This document shows, in pieces, positions 42,737 to 51,008 of a stretch of 64,000 nt of DNA. The DNA lies in the NCBI RefSeq assembly GCF_000315795.1, contig NZ_ANHY01000014.1, positions 79,461 through 143,460 on the forward strand, in the 5' to 3' direction. The notes under the pieces were generated by a model. The model was not told where the DNA came from. It ran no database searches and saw only the letters and a program-made list of their open reading frames with translations. Both the position numbers and the translations under genes were made by a program. The number at the start of each line of letters is the position of its first letter. Position 1 is the first letter of the stretch. The stretch is from Caenispirillum salinarum AK4 (GTDB taxonomy: Bacteria > Pseudomonadota > Alphaproteobacteria > Rhodospirillales > Rhodospirillaceae).

Positions 42737-45370
42737 TCAGGCCGCGACGGCGGGTTTCGCACGGCGCAGGATGTCCTTGATCTCGGGCACGCACGAGCCG
42801 CACCCGGTGCCGGCCCTGGTCCGCCGGCCGATGTCTTCTGCGCTGGCGGCGCCGTCTTCGGCGGCGACGGTGATGGCCTCGCGGGACACGGCATGGCAGG
42901 AGCACACCATGCCTCCGTCCTCGGCCCCCGATCCGTCCGGCGCCCGGCCGGCCAGCAGCACTGCGCGGTCGGCGGCGGAGAGGGTCTCGGCGGCGAACAG
43001 CTCGACCAGCCAGGAGCGCGCCACCTGCGGGCGGTCAGCGCCGGTGAACAGCACAGCTTCCAGCCGGTCGCCGTCCATCCAGGCACGGCGGACGACGCCG
43101 TGGCGCGGGTCGGTGAACTCCAGCGGCGTCAGGCCGGGAAAGTCCAGGTCCGGTGCCACGTCGCCCGCCAGGTCGAAGGCCAGGCACTCCCCGGCCGCCT
43201 GCCGCACCCAATAGGGCAGGGCGGACAGGTCCGGCGCGGCGCGGCAGAGCAGCAGCCCTTCCCACGCCGGCGCCCAGGGCTCCACCCGCACGGGCACATG
43301 CTTGCTTTCCGGCTGGCCCGACAGGGCATCCACATGCCCCGCCACCAGACGCCCGACGGCGCCGGCAGCGGCGGTGGTGTCGCTCCAGTGCATGGGCAGG
43401 AAAACCTCGCCCGGCCGCTGGGCCTCGGTCACCGCCACACGGGCGAGCAGGCTGCCAAGGCCGCTGGTGACGCGGGCCAGACCGCCGTCGATGAGCGCTC
43501 CGGCGTCGTCGGGATGCACCTCCACCAGCGGTTCCGGCCGGTGGGCGGACAGCCGCGGGGACAGGCCGGTGCGGGTCATGGTGTGCCACTGGTCGCGATA
43601 CCGGCCGGTGTTGAGGATCAGCGGATACCGCAGGGAAGCCCGCTCCATCGGTGCGGCGTGCCGGACGGCAATCATGCGGCCGCGCCCGTTGGAATGGGTG
43701 AAGCGGCCGTCGCCATACATCCGCTCGGTGCCCCGCGCCGCGTCCATTGGCGCCGGCCACTGGACCGGGGCCAGGGCATCGAACGCCTTGGGCTTGATGG
43801 CCGCGAAGGCGCCGATGTCGAAGGCCCGCGCGCCGTCGTTCTCGAACGCCGACAGGGCGGCGTGCTCGCGGAAGATGTCGGCCGGGCGCTTGTAGGGGAA
43901 GGCCGCGCCGTGGCCCAGCGCGCGGGCGACGTCGGACATGATCCGCCAGTCGGGCCGCGCCTCGCCGGGCAGCGGCCGGAAGGCGCGCTGGCGGGAGATG
44001 CGGCGCTCGGAGTTGGTGACGGTGCCGTCCTTCTCGCCCCAGCCGGCGGCGGGCAGGCGGATGTGGGCGTGGCGCATGGTGTCGGTGTCGGCCACCACGT
44101 CGGAGACGATGACGGTGGGGCACGCCTCCAGCGCCGCGCGCACCAGGCCGGCCTCGGGCAGGCTGACGGCGGGGTTGGTCGCCATGATCCACAGCGCCTT
44201 GATGCGTCCGTCGCGGACGGCGCGGAACAGGTCGACGGCCTTCAAGCCCTGGCCGCCGGTCAGCGCCGGAGCCTTCCAGAAGCGGCGGAGGCGGTCGACG
44301 TCGTGGGGATCGTCGGGGTTCATGTGCGCGGCGAGCTGGTTGGCGAGACCGCCCACCTCGCGCCCGCCCATGGCGTTGGGCTGGCCGGTGACCGAGAACG
44401 GCGAGGCGCCCGGCTTGCCCACGCGGCCCGTCGCCAGGTGAACGTTCAGGATGGCGTTGACCTTGTCGGTGCCCCGGCTGGACTGGTTCACGCCCTGGCT
44501 GAAGACGCTGACGGTGCGGGGCGTGGCGGCGACCCACTGGTAGAAGCGCGCGAGGTCGGCGCCGTCGACGCCACAGGTCTCCGCGACCGCCGCCGCGTCG
44601 GCCTCCGCCGCCTCCAGCGCCGTGTCGAGGCCGGAGACGTGGCGGGCGACGTATTCCCCATCCACCGCGCCCGTCCGCGCCAGATGGGCGAGCAGGCCGT
44701 TGAACAGGGCGACGTCGGAGCCGGGCGTGATCTTCAGGTGCAGGTCGGCGAGGTCGCGGGTGGCGGTCTCTCGCGGGTCGATGACGACGACCTTTGTCCC
44801 CCGATCCCGCCGCGCCGCCCGCAGCCGTTGGGCCAGCACCGGATGACACCACGCCAGATTCGACCCCACCAGCACCACAAGGTCGGCCAGCTCCAGGTCC
44901 TCGTAGGTGCCGGGCACGGCGTCGGCCCCGAAGGCCCGCTTGTGGCCGGCGACGGTGGAGGCCATGCACAGGCGCGAGTTGGTGTCGATGTGCGGGCTGC
45001 CGATGAAGCCCTTCAGCAGCTTGTTGGCGACGTAGTAGTCCTCGGTCAGCAACTGGCCGGAGACGTAGAAGGCCACCGCGTCCGGTCCGTGGGCCTCGAC
45101 GGTCTCCCGCAGGCGGGCGGCGGTGGCGGCGACGGCCTCGTCCCACGAGGCGCGACGGCCGTCCACTTCCGGGTGCAGAAGGCGGATGCCGCCGGCATCC
45201 TCGGCACGCACCGTGTCCATGAGCGCCGCGCCCTTGGAGCACAGGCGGCCCTTGTTGGCAGGATGGTCGGGGTCGCCCCCGACCTCCCATCCCTCGCGCC
45301 CCCGGCTGAGGATCAGCCCGCAGCCGACGCCGCAGTAGGGGCAGGTGGTCTTGACGGTGTCCTCAGCCAT
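42737..45370 (-). CDS. nasA: Assimilatory nitrate reductase catalytic subunit with C-terminal BFD-like domain
   Basis: An 877-residue cytoplasmic molybdoenzyme reducing nitrate to nitrite. The N-terminal [4Fe-4S] site is CPYCGVGCG...CSKG (residues about 10-50); the body has NSRLCMASTVAGHKRAFGAD with the cysteine expected to ligate molybdenum, and FSQGVNQSSRGTDKVNAILN. No Tat signal is present, as expected. The C-terminal ~60 residues form a BFD-like [2Fe-2S] domain (CSCHAVSREAI...GTGCGSCVPEI), seen in many proteobacterial NasA proteins as an electron-entry module. It overlaps nirD by 8 bp. Confidence 0.95.
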   Translation of the reverse strand: MAEDTVKTTCPYCGVGCGLILSRGREGWEVGGDPDHPANKGRLCSKGAALMDTVRAEDAGGIRLLHPEVDGRRASWDEAVAATAARLRETVEAHGPDAVAFYVSGQLLTEDYYVANKLLKGFIGSPHIDTNSRLCMASTVAGHKRAFGADAVPGTYEDLELADLVVLVGSNLAWCHPVLAQRLRAARRDRGTKVVVIDPRETATRDLADLHLKITPGSDVALFNGLLAHLARTGAVDGEYVARHVSGLDTALEAAEADAAAVAETCGVDGADLARFYQWVAATPRTVSVFSQGVNQSSRGTDKVNAILNVHLATGRVGKPGASPFSVTGQPNAMGGREVGGLANQLAAHMNPDDPHDVDRLRRFWKAPALTGGQGLKAVDLFRAVRDGRIKALWIMATNPAVSLPEAGLVRAALEACPTVIVSDVVADTDTMRHAHIRLPAAGWGEKDGTVTNSERRISRQRAFRPLPGEARPDWRIMSDVARALGHGAAFPYKRPADIFREHAALSAFENDGARAFDIGAFAAIKPKAFDALAPVQWPAPMDAARGTERMYGDGRFTHSNGRGRMIAVRHAAPMERASLRYPLILNTGRYRDQWHTMTRTGLSPRLSAHRPEPLVEVHPDDAGALIDGGLARVTSGLGSLLARVAVTEAQRPGEVFLPMHWSDTTAAAGAVGRLVAGHVDALSGQPESKHVPVRVEPWAPAWEGLLLCRAAPDLSALPYWVRQAAGECLAFDLAGDVAPDLDFPGLTPLEFTDPRHGVVRRAWMDGDRLEAVLFTGADRPQVARSWLVELFAAETLSAADRAVLLAGRAPDGSGAEDGGMVCSCHAVSREAITVAAEDGAASAEDIGRRTRAGTGCGSCVPEIKDILRRAKPAVAA

Positions 45371-45710
45371 GGGCCGCCCCCTCGCGCCAGGGGACGAGAC
45401 CCAGGACCACGCGGCCGTCCTCCAGCCGCGCGGGGATGGTGCCGGTGCAGCCCTCGTCCGGCCCGGTCGCCTGTCCCGAGACCAGGTCGATGACCCAGTT
45501 GTGCAGCGGACAGGTGACGGCTTGGCCGTGGACGATGCCTTCCGACAGAGGGCCCTGTTTGTGGGGGCAGGCGTCGCGGAGGGCGAAGACCTGATCGTCG
45601 ATGGTGCGGAAGACGGCGATGCGTCCGGCCGGATGCTCGACGGTCCGCGCGCCCTGGCGGGGGATGTCGGTCAGCGGGCCGATGTCGGTCCAGGTGATGA
45701 TCTGATCCAT
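45363..45710 (-). CDS. nirD: Nitrite reductase small subunit NirD (Rieske-like)
   Basis: A 115-residue protein with the Rieske-like fold of NirD: DACPHKQGPLSEG and CPLHNWVIDL, which retain the C-x-H and C-x-x-H pattern and so could bind a [2Fe-2S] cluster, unlike enterobacterial NirD, which lost it. It is the small partner of NirB in NAD(P)H-dependent nitrite reduction to ammonium. It starts six bases after nirB and overlaps nasA. Confidence 0.92.
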   Translation of the reverse strand: MDQIITWTDIGPLTDIPRQGARTVEHPAGRIAVFRTIDDQVFALRDACPHKQGPLSEGIVHGQAVTCPLHNWVIDLVSGQATGPDEGCTGTIPARLEDGRVVLGLVPWREGAAHG

Positions 45711-45716
45711 GTCGCG

Positions 45717-48200
45717 TTACTCCACCGAAGCCAGGGTCTTGAAATCATTGGCGTGCTGGCCGCAGGGCGTGGCGCGCTCGGCCCAGGGGTCGGACTGGCT
45801 GTGGCTCTGGCTGTCCAGGAAGCGGGCGTGCAGGGCGGCGCGGTTCCCGGCGTCGTCCACCATGCGGGACCGGACGAAGTCCAGGCCGACGCGCTCGATC
45901 CACGGCGCGGTGCGCTCCAGATAGCGGGCTTCCTCGCGATAGAGCTGCATGAAGGCGCCGACGTATTCGTGGACCTCGTCCTCGGTCGTCACCTTGCACA
46001 GCAGATCGCAGGCGCGGACCTTCATGCCGCCGTTGCCGCCGACGTACAGGTCGAAGCCGCCGTCCGTCGCCACCACGCCGAAGTCCTTGATGGTGGCTTC
46101 CGCGCAGTTCCGGGGGCAGCCGGAGACCGCCATCTTGAACTTGTGCGGTGTCCAGGACCCCCAGGTCATGCGCTCCAGCGACATGCCGATGCTCATGCTG
46201 GCTTGCGTCCCGAAGCGGCACCACTCGCTGCCGACGCAGGTCTTCACCGTGCGCAGGGATTTGCCGTAGGCGTGGCCCGAGACCATGCCGGCGGCGTTGA
46301 GGGCGGCCCACACGCCCGGCAGGTCCTCCTTCTTCACGCCCAAGAGGTCGATGCGCTGGCCGCCGGTGACCTTCAGGGTCGGGATGTCGTACTTGTCGGC
46401 CACGTCGGCGATGGCGCGCAGCTCGCGCGGGTTGGTCAGGCCGCCCCACATGCGCGGGACGACGGAATACGTGCCGTCCTTCTGGATGTTGGCGTGCAGG
46501 CGCTCGTTCACGAAGCGGCTGGCGGCGTGGTCGACGTATTCGCCCGGCCACGCGGCCAGCAGGTAGAAGTTGAGCGCCGGACGGCAAGAGGCGCAGCCGT
46601 CGGGTGTCTTCCACTCCAGCGCCTGCATGACGGCGGGTATGCTCTTCAGCGTCTTGGCCTTGATGAGGCGGCGGATGCTGTCGTGGTCATGGTCGGTGCA
46701 CGTGCACAGCGCCTTGACCTCCGACGCCTCGTATCCGTCGCCCAGCGCGTGGGCCAGCAGGCCTTCCATCAGCCCGGCGCACGAGCCGCAGGAGGCGCTG
46801 GCCTTGGTTCGCGCCTTCACCTCCTCCAGCGTGGTCAGGCCGTGCTCGGCGATGGCCTTGGTGATGGTGCCCTTGCAGACGCCGTTGCAGCCGCAGATTT
46901 CCGCATCATCCGGCAGCGCCGCAACGGCGTCGGTAGGGTTTGCCGTGCCGGCTCCTCCGGCTGCGGCGAAGGCCTGGCCGAAGAGGAGGGTATCGCGGCG
47001 GTCGCTGACGTCCTCGCCGGCCTTGAGAAGCTGGAAGTACCAGGCACCGTCGGCGGTGTCGCCGTAGAGCACGGCGCCCTTCACCCGGCCGTCCTCCAGC
47101 ACAAGGCGCTTGTAGACGCCCCGCCCGGCGTCGCGGAACACGATGTCCTCGGTGCCCGGCCCGCCGGAGAAGTCCCCGGCCGAGAACACGTCCACGCCGG
47201 TCACCTTCAGCTTGGTGGAGGTGACGGAGCCGGCGTAGCCGTCGGTCTCCAGCCCCGCCAGCCGCGCGCCGACCACCTTCGCCATCTCGAACAGCGGCTG
47301 GACGAGGCCGTAGCACTGGCCGCGGTGCTGGACGCATTCCCCGACCGCCAGGACGGCTGGGTCGGAGGTGGTCATGAAGTCGTCGACGACGATGCCGCGC
47401 TCGACGTCGATGCCGGCCTCGGCGGCGAGTGTCGTGTTGGGGCGGATGCCGACGGCCATGACGACCAGGCTGGCGGGGATCTCGGTGCCGTCCTTCAGGC
47501 GGACGGCCCGGACGTGATCGTCGCCGGCGATCTCGGCGGTGTCGGCGCCGGTGATGACGCGCACGCCGCGGCGCTCCAGCTCCTCGGCGAGAAGGTGCCC
47601 GGCGGAGGCGTCGAGCTGGCGCTCCATGACGTGGTCGGCCAGGTGCAGGACGGTGACGTCCATGCCCTGGGACTGGAGCCCGACAGCGGCCTCGAGCCCC
47701 AGCAGGCCGCCGCCGATGACGACGGCCGATCCGCCGCCGCCGGCCGCCGCCAGCATCTTGTCCACGTCGTCGACGTCGCGGAAGGTGACGACGCCCGGCA
47801 GGTCGTGGCCCGGCACCGGAATGATGACGGGGCCGGAGCCGGTGGCGATCAGCAGACGATCGTACGGGACTTCCGTACCGGATTGGGCCAGCACTTTGCG
47901 GCCCAGGCGGTCGATGCTGACCACCGGGTCGCCCGCGTGCAGGGTGATGCCGTTGGCCGTGTACCAGTCGGCGTCGTTCAGCACGATGTCGGTGAAGCTC
48001 TTTTCGCCCGACAGCAGGGGCGAGAGCATGATGCGGTTGTAGTTCACGCGGGGCTCGGCGCCGAAGACGGTGATGTCATAGAGGCCGGGCGCACGGTCCA
48101 GAAGGTCCTCCACGGCGCGGATGCCCGCCATGCCGTTGCCGATCACCACCAGCCGAGGACGGCCGGCGCCGGAGGGGGAGGGGTGGGAGATGTGGGTCAT
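45717..48200 (-). CDS. nirB: Assimilatory NAD(P)H nitrite reductase large subunit NirB
   Basis: An 827-residue enzyme. In order: FAD/NAD(P)-binding domain (VVIGNGMAGIRAVEDLL; GGGLLGLEAAVGLQSQGMDV), two BFD-like [2Fe-2S] segments (CGCNGVCKGTI...CGSCAGLMEGLL and CTCTDHDHDSI...CASCRPALN), then the sulfite/nitrite reductase domains, where CVGSEWCRFG and CPRNC supply the [4Fe-4S]/sirohaem cysteines. ATG 48200 is chosen because GGAG stands 9 bases upstream; 48215 is an alternative. It heads nirB-nirD-nasA-cysG. Its 183-nt leader carries a terminator and two hexaloop hairpins, pointing to NasT antitermination. Confidence 0.95.
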   Translation of the reverse strand: MTHISHPSPSGAGRPRLVVIGNGMAGIRAVEDLLDRAPGLYDITVFGAEPRVNYNRIMLSPLLSGEKSFTDIVLNDADWYTANGITLHAGDPVVSIDRLGRKVLAQSGTEVPYDRLLIATGSGPVIIPVPGHDLPGVVTFRDVDDVDKMLAAAGGGGSAVVIGGGLLGLEAAVGLQSQGMDVTVLHLADHVMERQLDASAGHLLAEELERRGVRVITGADTAEIAGDDHVRAVRLKDGTEIPASLVVMAVGIRPNTTLAAEAGIDVERGIVVDDFMTTSDPAVLAVGECVQHRGQCYGLVQPLFEMAKVVGARLAGLETDGYAGSVTSTKLKVTGVDVFSAGDFSGGPGTEDIVFRDAGRGVYKRLVLEDGRVKGAVLYGDTADGAWYFQLLKAGEDVSDRRDTLLFGQAFAAAGGAGTANPTDAVAALPDDAEICGCNGVCKGTITKAIAEHGLTTLEEVKARTKASASCGSCAGLMEGLLAHALGDGYEASEVKALCTCTDHDHDSIRRLIKAKTLKSIPAVMQALEWKTPDGCASCRPALNFYLLAAWPGEYVDHAASRFVNERLHANIQKDGTYSVVPRMWGGLTNPRELRAIADVADKYDIPTLKVTGGQRIDLLGVKKEDLPGVWAALNAAGMVSGHAYGKSLRTVKTCVGSEWCRFGTQASMSIGMSLERMTWGSWTPHKFKMAVSGCPRNCAEATIKDFGVVATDGGFDLYVGGNGGMKVRACDLLCKVTTEDEVHEYVGAFMQLYREEARYLERTAPWIERVGLDFVRSRMVDDAGNRAALHARFLDSQSHSQSDPWAERATPCGQHANDFKTLASVE

Positions 48201-48222
48201 CGTCTGGTGCTCCATCTCGCGG

Positions 48223-48239
48223 TGCACAAATTCTGTGCG
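48223..48239. promoter_or_regulatory. NtrC-like site inside the nirB leader
   Basis: TGCACAAATTCTGTGCG matches the NtrC consensus TGCACY-A-WWW-T-R-GTGCA at about 13 of 17 positions, with the exact GCAC-N7-GTGC spacing. It lies between the nirB promoter and start codon, so it is an odd place for activation of nirB; it is 420 bp upstream of the narK promoter. It may be chance. Confidence 0.35.
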
Positions 48240-48298
48240 AAACAAAAAGGCGCCCGACCGTGCCGCCGCCCCGTGAGGCAACTGCATGGTCGGACGCC
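48240..48298 (-). terminator. Intrinsic terminator (attenuator) in the nirB leader
   Basis: Read leftward, GGCGTCCGACC (48298-48288) pairs with GGTCGGGCGCC (48259-48249) over 11 bp with one G-T pair, and is followed at once by TTTTTGTTT (48248-48240). It stands about 40 nt before the nirB start codon and 85 nt into the predicted transcript. It would stop transcription unless antitermination occurs; NasT encoded at 50406-51005 is the obvious factor. Confidence 0.8.
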
Positions 48299-48307
48299 GT
48301 TATCCGG

Positions 48308-48377
48308 TGGGGCCCGGCCTTGGGCACCCAGTATGTCTATCCGCCATCTGAGCGGTGGCGCGGGCGTCGTTACCCGC
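48308..48377 (-). promoter_or_regulatory. Two hexaloop hairpins, predicted NasT (ANTAR) target, nirB leader
   Basis: ANTAR proteins recognise a pair of hairpins whose 6-nt loops have A at position 1 and G at position 4. On the minus strand the first is 48377-48360: stem GCGGGT/GCCCGC (closing T-G) with loop AACGAC. The second is 48330-48308: CCC/GGG core stem plus flanking pairs with one bulged T, loop AAGGCC. Both loops satisfy A1/G4. They sit between the predicted transcription start (about 48383) and the terminator. Confidence 0.72.
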
Positions 48378-48392
48378 TGCCGCCCCTCCTCT

Positions 48393-48409
48393 TACAAGCT
48401 GCGTGCCAA
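48393..48409 (-). promoter_or_regulatory. Sigma54 (-24/-12) promoter for nirB-nirD-nasA-cysG
   Basis: On the minus strand, TTGGCACGCAGCTTGTA: perfect -24 element TTGGCACG and -12 TTGT, correct spacing. The predicted start at about 48383 puts the first hexaloop hairpin at the very 5' end of the RNA. Sigma54 control with NtrC is common for bacterial nitrate-assimilation operons. Confidence 0.72.
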
Positions 48410-48494
48410 ATCGGGCCGTCTCGCCGATATAGCCGTAAGTGCCTGTTTCCGCGCGAATAATGATACCGATGGCTTGATAGAGGTGGTCGCGGGG

Positions 48495-48555
48495 CTTGTG
48501 CGCAATGCTTAAATCTTGTGCGCTTCACTGCACAATGTCTAAAAAATAGACATTG
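48495..48555. promoter_or_regulatory. Central repeat/palindrome block between the two sigma54 promoters
   Basis: CTTGTGCGC occurs at 48495-48503 and 48515-48523 (20-bp period). TTGTGC (48516-48521) and GCACAA (48530-48535) form inverted arms. CAATGTCTA (48533-48541) and TAGACATTG (48547-48555) are a perfect 9-bp palindrome around AAAAA. The block lies about 90-150 bp upstream of the nirB -24 element and 110-170 bp upstream of the narK one, a good position for shared enhancers. A weak NtrC match overlaps at 48506-48522. Confidence 0.5.
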
Positions 48556-48660
48556 AGAAGGCGCCGGCGGATTGTTCGACGCTTCCTCCGGCCGTGGGAC
48601 GTGGCGGGAAAAGAGTTCATTAACAGCGTCTTACCGCACCGCACTCAGCCTTTCGGAGGT

Positions 48661-48677
48661 TTGGCACGAGGGTTGCT
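48661..48677 (+). promoter_or_regulatory. Sigma54 (-24/-12) promoter for narK-nasT-nasS
   Basis: TTGGCACGAGGGTTGCT fits the sigma54 consensus YTGGCACGRNNNTTGCW at every defined position. The predicted start is near 48688, giving a leader of about 270 nt before narK. Confidence 0.82.
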
Positions 48678-48747
48678 GATACTCCGGTGCCTTTCCGGCG
48701 TGGCCGGGAAGCGCGCGGCCTCCGACGGCGGGGGCTCTTCATACAGA

Positions 48748-48782
48748 TCGTCCAACGGCGGACGACCAGGCACAGGCGCCTG
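48748..48782 (+). promoter_or_regulatory. Two hexaloop hairpins, predicted NasT (ANTAR) target, narK leader
   Basis: Hairpin 1 (48748-48765): stem TCGTCC/GGACGA, loop AACGGC. Hairpin 2 (48767-48782): stem CAGGC/GCCTG, loop ACAGGC. Both loops have A1 and G4 as ANTAR proteins need, and they are only 1 nt apart. Downstream hairpins exist (GACGGC/GCCGTC at 48791-48818; GCCGCG/CGCGGC at 48847-48877) but none has a clear T run, so the mode of control is less obvious than for nirB. Confidence 0.62.
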
Positions 48783-48955
48783 ACCATCCAGACGGCACCG
48801 CGCAGACGGCGGGCCGTCGAAGGTCACGGTGTCTTCATGCGTGGCCGCCGCGGGACGAGAACCGACAGGATCGCGGCTGGCCTTGGGACGACATTCGGCC
48901 GGTTCCGCGTCACCGAGAGAAGGGCGGGCCGGCCCCGACGTGAAGGGCTTGCACC

Positions 48956-50314
48956 ATGGAACTCCGGCATAAGGCCCCGCGCATCACCCTCTTCAGCCTG
49001 AAGACGGTTCAGATGCGCACCTTCCACCTGACGTGGCTTTCCTTCTTCCTGTGTTTCTTCGGCTGGTTCGGCATCGCGCCGCTGATGGCCGTCGTGCGCG
49101 ACGACCTGGGCCTGACCAAGGGCGAGATCGGCAACACCATCATCGCTTCTGTCGCCATCACCGTCGTGGTGCGGCTGCTGATCGGCCCGCTGTGCGACAA
49201 GATCGGCCCGCGCCGCACCTACACCGGCCTGCTGGCGCTGGGCAGCATCCCGGTCATGTCCATCGGCCTGGCCGACAGTTACGAGACGTTCCTGCTGTTC
49301 CGGCTGGCGATCGGCGCCATCGGGGCCAGTTTCGTCATCACGCAGTACCACACGTCGGTCATGTTCGCGCCGAACGTGGTCGGCACCGCCAACGCCACGA
49401 CGGCCGGCTGGGGCAACCTGGGCGGCGGCGTGACGCAGATGGTCATGCCGCTGGTCTTCGCCGGCATCCTGATGTTCGGCGTCGGGGAAACGCTGGGCTG
49501 GCGCCTCGCCATGGTTGTTCCCGGCCTGGTGCTTTTGGGTGCCGCCGCGTTCTACTGGATGTTCACCACCGACGCGCCCGACGGCGACTTCAAGGACCTG
49601 CGCGCCCGTGGCGAGCTGCCCGAGGCCAAGGGCGAGGGCAGCGCCACGCGCGGTTTCCTCGCCGCCGCCAAGGACGTGCGCGTCTGGGCGCTGTTCCTGG
49701 TTTACGGCGCCTGCTTCGGCGTCGAACTGACCATCAACAACATCGCCGCCATCTACTTCTACGACACCTTCGACCTCAGCCTCGCCACGGCGGGCATCAT
49801 CGCCGGCCTGTTCGGCCTGATGAACATTTTCGCCCGCACGCTGGGCGGCGTGTTCTCCGACCGCTTCGCCGGCCGCGCCGGGCTGAAGGGCCGGGTGACG
49901 TTCCTGTTCCTGGTCCTGCTGCTGGAGGGCCTCGCGCTCATCCTGTTCTCGCAGATGAGCGTGCTGATCGTCGCCATCGGCGCCATGGTGGTGTTCTCGC
50001 TGTTCACGCAGATGAGCGAGGGCGCGACCTTCGGCGTGGTGCCCTTCATCAACCGCAGGGCGCTGGGCGCGGTGGCCGGCATCGTCGGCGCCGGCGGCAA
50101 TGCCGGTGCGGTGGCGGCGGGCTTCCTGTTCAAGTCGGAGTCGCTGACCTATCAGGAGGGCCTGCTGTATTTGGGCATGGCCGTGGTGGTGTGCTCTTTC
50201 TTCGCGCTGGCGGTGCGGTTCTCGCCGGAGACGGCGGCCGACGAGAAGCGCCGCTTCGACGACGCCATGGCCGAGCGCAACGCCGCCGCACCGGTCGGGG
50301 TGCCGGCCGAGTGA
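48956..50314 (+). CDS. Nitrate/nitrite transporter of the NarK (NNP) family
   Basis: A 452-residue major-facilitator protein with about twelve membrane helices. NNP-type features: FHLTWLSFFLCFFGWFGIAPLM (helix 1), LLIGPLCDKIGPRRTYTGLL, the nitrate signature-like GWGNLGGGVTQMVMP, and the late GNAGAVAAGFLF. It would supply nitrate to NasA. It leads narK-nasT-nasS behind a sigma54 promoter and a structured leader. The Shine-Dalgarno sequence (AAGGG) is modest. Confidence 0.92.
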   Translation: MELRHKAPRITLFSLKTVQMRTFHLTWLSFFLCFFGWFGIAPLMAVVRDDLGLTKGEIGNTIIASVAITVVVRLLIGPLCDKIGPRRTYTGLLALGSIPVMSIGLADSYETFLLFRLAIGAIGASFVITQYHTSVMFAPNVVGTANATTAGWGNLGGGVTQMVMPLVFAGILMFGVGETLGWRLAMVVPGLVLLGAAAFYWMFTTDAPDGDFKDLRARGELPEAKGEGSATRGFLAAAKDVRVWALFLVYGACFGVELTINNIAAIYFYDTFDLSLATAGIIAGLFGLMNIFARTLGGVFSDRFAGRAGLKGRVTFLFLVLLLEGLALILFSQMSVLIVAIGAMVVFSLFTQMSEGATFGVVPFINRRALGAVAGIVGAGGNAGAVAAGFLFKSESLTYQEGLLYLGMAVVVCSFFALAVRFSPETAADEKRRFDDAMAERNAAAPVGVPAE

Positions 50315-50405
50315 CGGGATTGCGCGTCGATAATGCCGCGCGTGCGGCGGTCCGGCTTCGGCCGGGCCGTCGTGCCGCGTCGCCGGACAAGGGGGAGGAG
50401 GGGGA

Positions 50406-51005
50406 ATGACGGCAGCAACCGCCGAGGCGGACCTCACCATCCTGGTCATCGACGGCGACCCCGACCGTGCCGCCGTGGTGGAGCGGGGCCTGGTGGAGGC
50501 CGGCTGGCTGCGGGTCAGCGTCATCGGGCCGTCGGTCAACCTGTTGCAGCGGGTGCAGGCGCTGGGTCCCGACGTCATCATCATCGACCTGGAAAACCCC
50601 GACCGCGACACGCTGGAGCAGATGTTCCAGGTCAGCCGCGCCGTGCGCCGGCCCATCGCCATGTTCGTCGACCAGAGCGACAGCGCCATGATCCGCGGCG
50701 CGGTGGAAGCGGGGGTCAGCGCCTATGTGGTGGACGGATTGCGCCAGGAGCGCATCAAGCCCATCGTCGACATGGCGATTTCGCGCTTCAACACCTTCGA
50801 CCGCTTGATCAGGGAGCGCGACGAGGCCCAGGCCCGGCTGGCAGACCGCAAGCTGATCGAGCGCGCCAAGGGGCTTCTCATGAAAAACCGGGGGCTGGCG
50901 GAGGAGGAGGCCTACACCCTGATGCGCCGCACCGCCATGAAGCAGAACCGCAAGCTCTCCGACATCGCGCAGAGCGTGATCACCGCCTTCGAGATGGAGT
51001 TCTGA
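50406..51005 (+). CDS. nasT: NasT: ANTAR-domain antitermination regulator
   Basis: A 199-residue protein: receiver-like domain (about 10-125; TILVIDGDPDRAA, DVIIIDLENPDRDTLEQM) and C-terminal ANTAR RNA-binding domain (about 135-190; IERAKGLLMKNRGLAEEEAYTLMRRTAMKQNRKLSDIA). The receiver has DGD and DLE in place of the usual pattern, as in other NasT proteins, which are controlled by NasS binding and not by a kinase. In Azotobacter, Pseudomonas and Paracoccus NasT prevents termination in nas leaders. The nirB and narK leaders in this window carry fitting hairpins. Three bases separate it from nasS. Confidence 0.93.
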   Translation: MTAATAEADLTILVIDGDPDRAAVVERGLVEAGWLRVSVIGPSVNLLQRVQALGPDVIIIDLENPDRDTLEQMFQVSRAVRRPIAMFVDQSDSAMIRGAVEAGVSAYVVDGLRQERIKPIVDMAISRFNTFDRLIRERDEAQARLADRKLIERAKGLLMKNRGLAEEEAYTLMRRTAMKQNRKLSDIAQSVITAFEMEF

Positions 51006-51008
51006 GCA

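Noticed and set aside
45345..48512. 1055-codon open frame opposite nirB-nirD
   Set aside because: Composition is that of an antisense frame and it runs across the regulatory leader; nirB and nirD are unmistakable.
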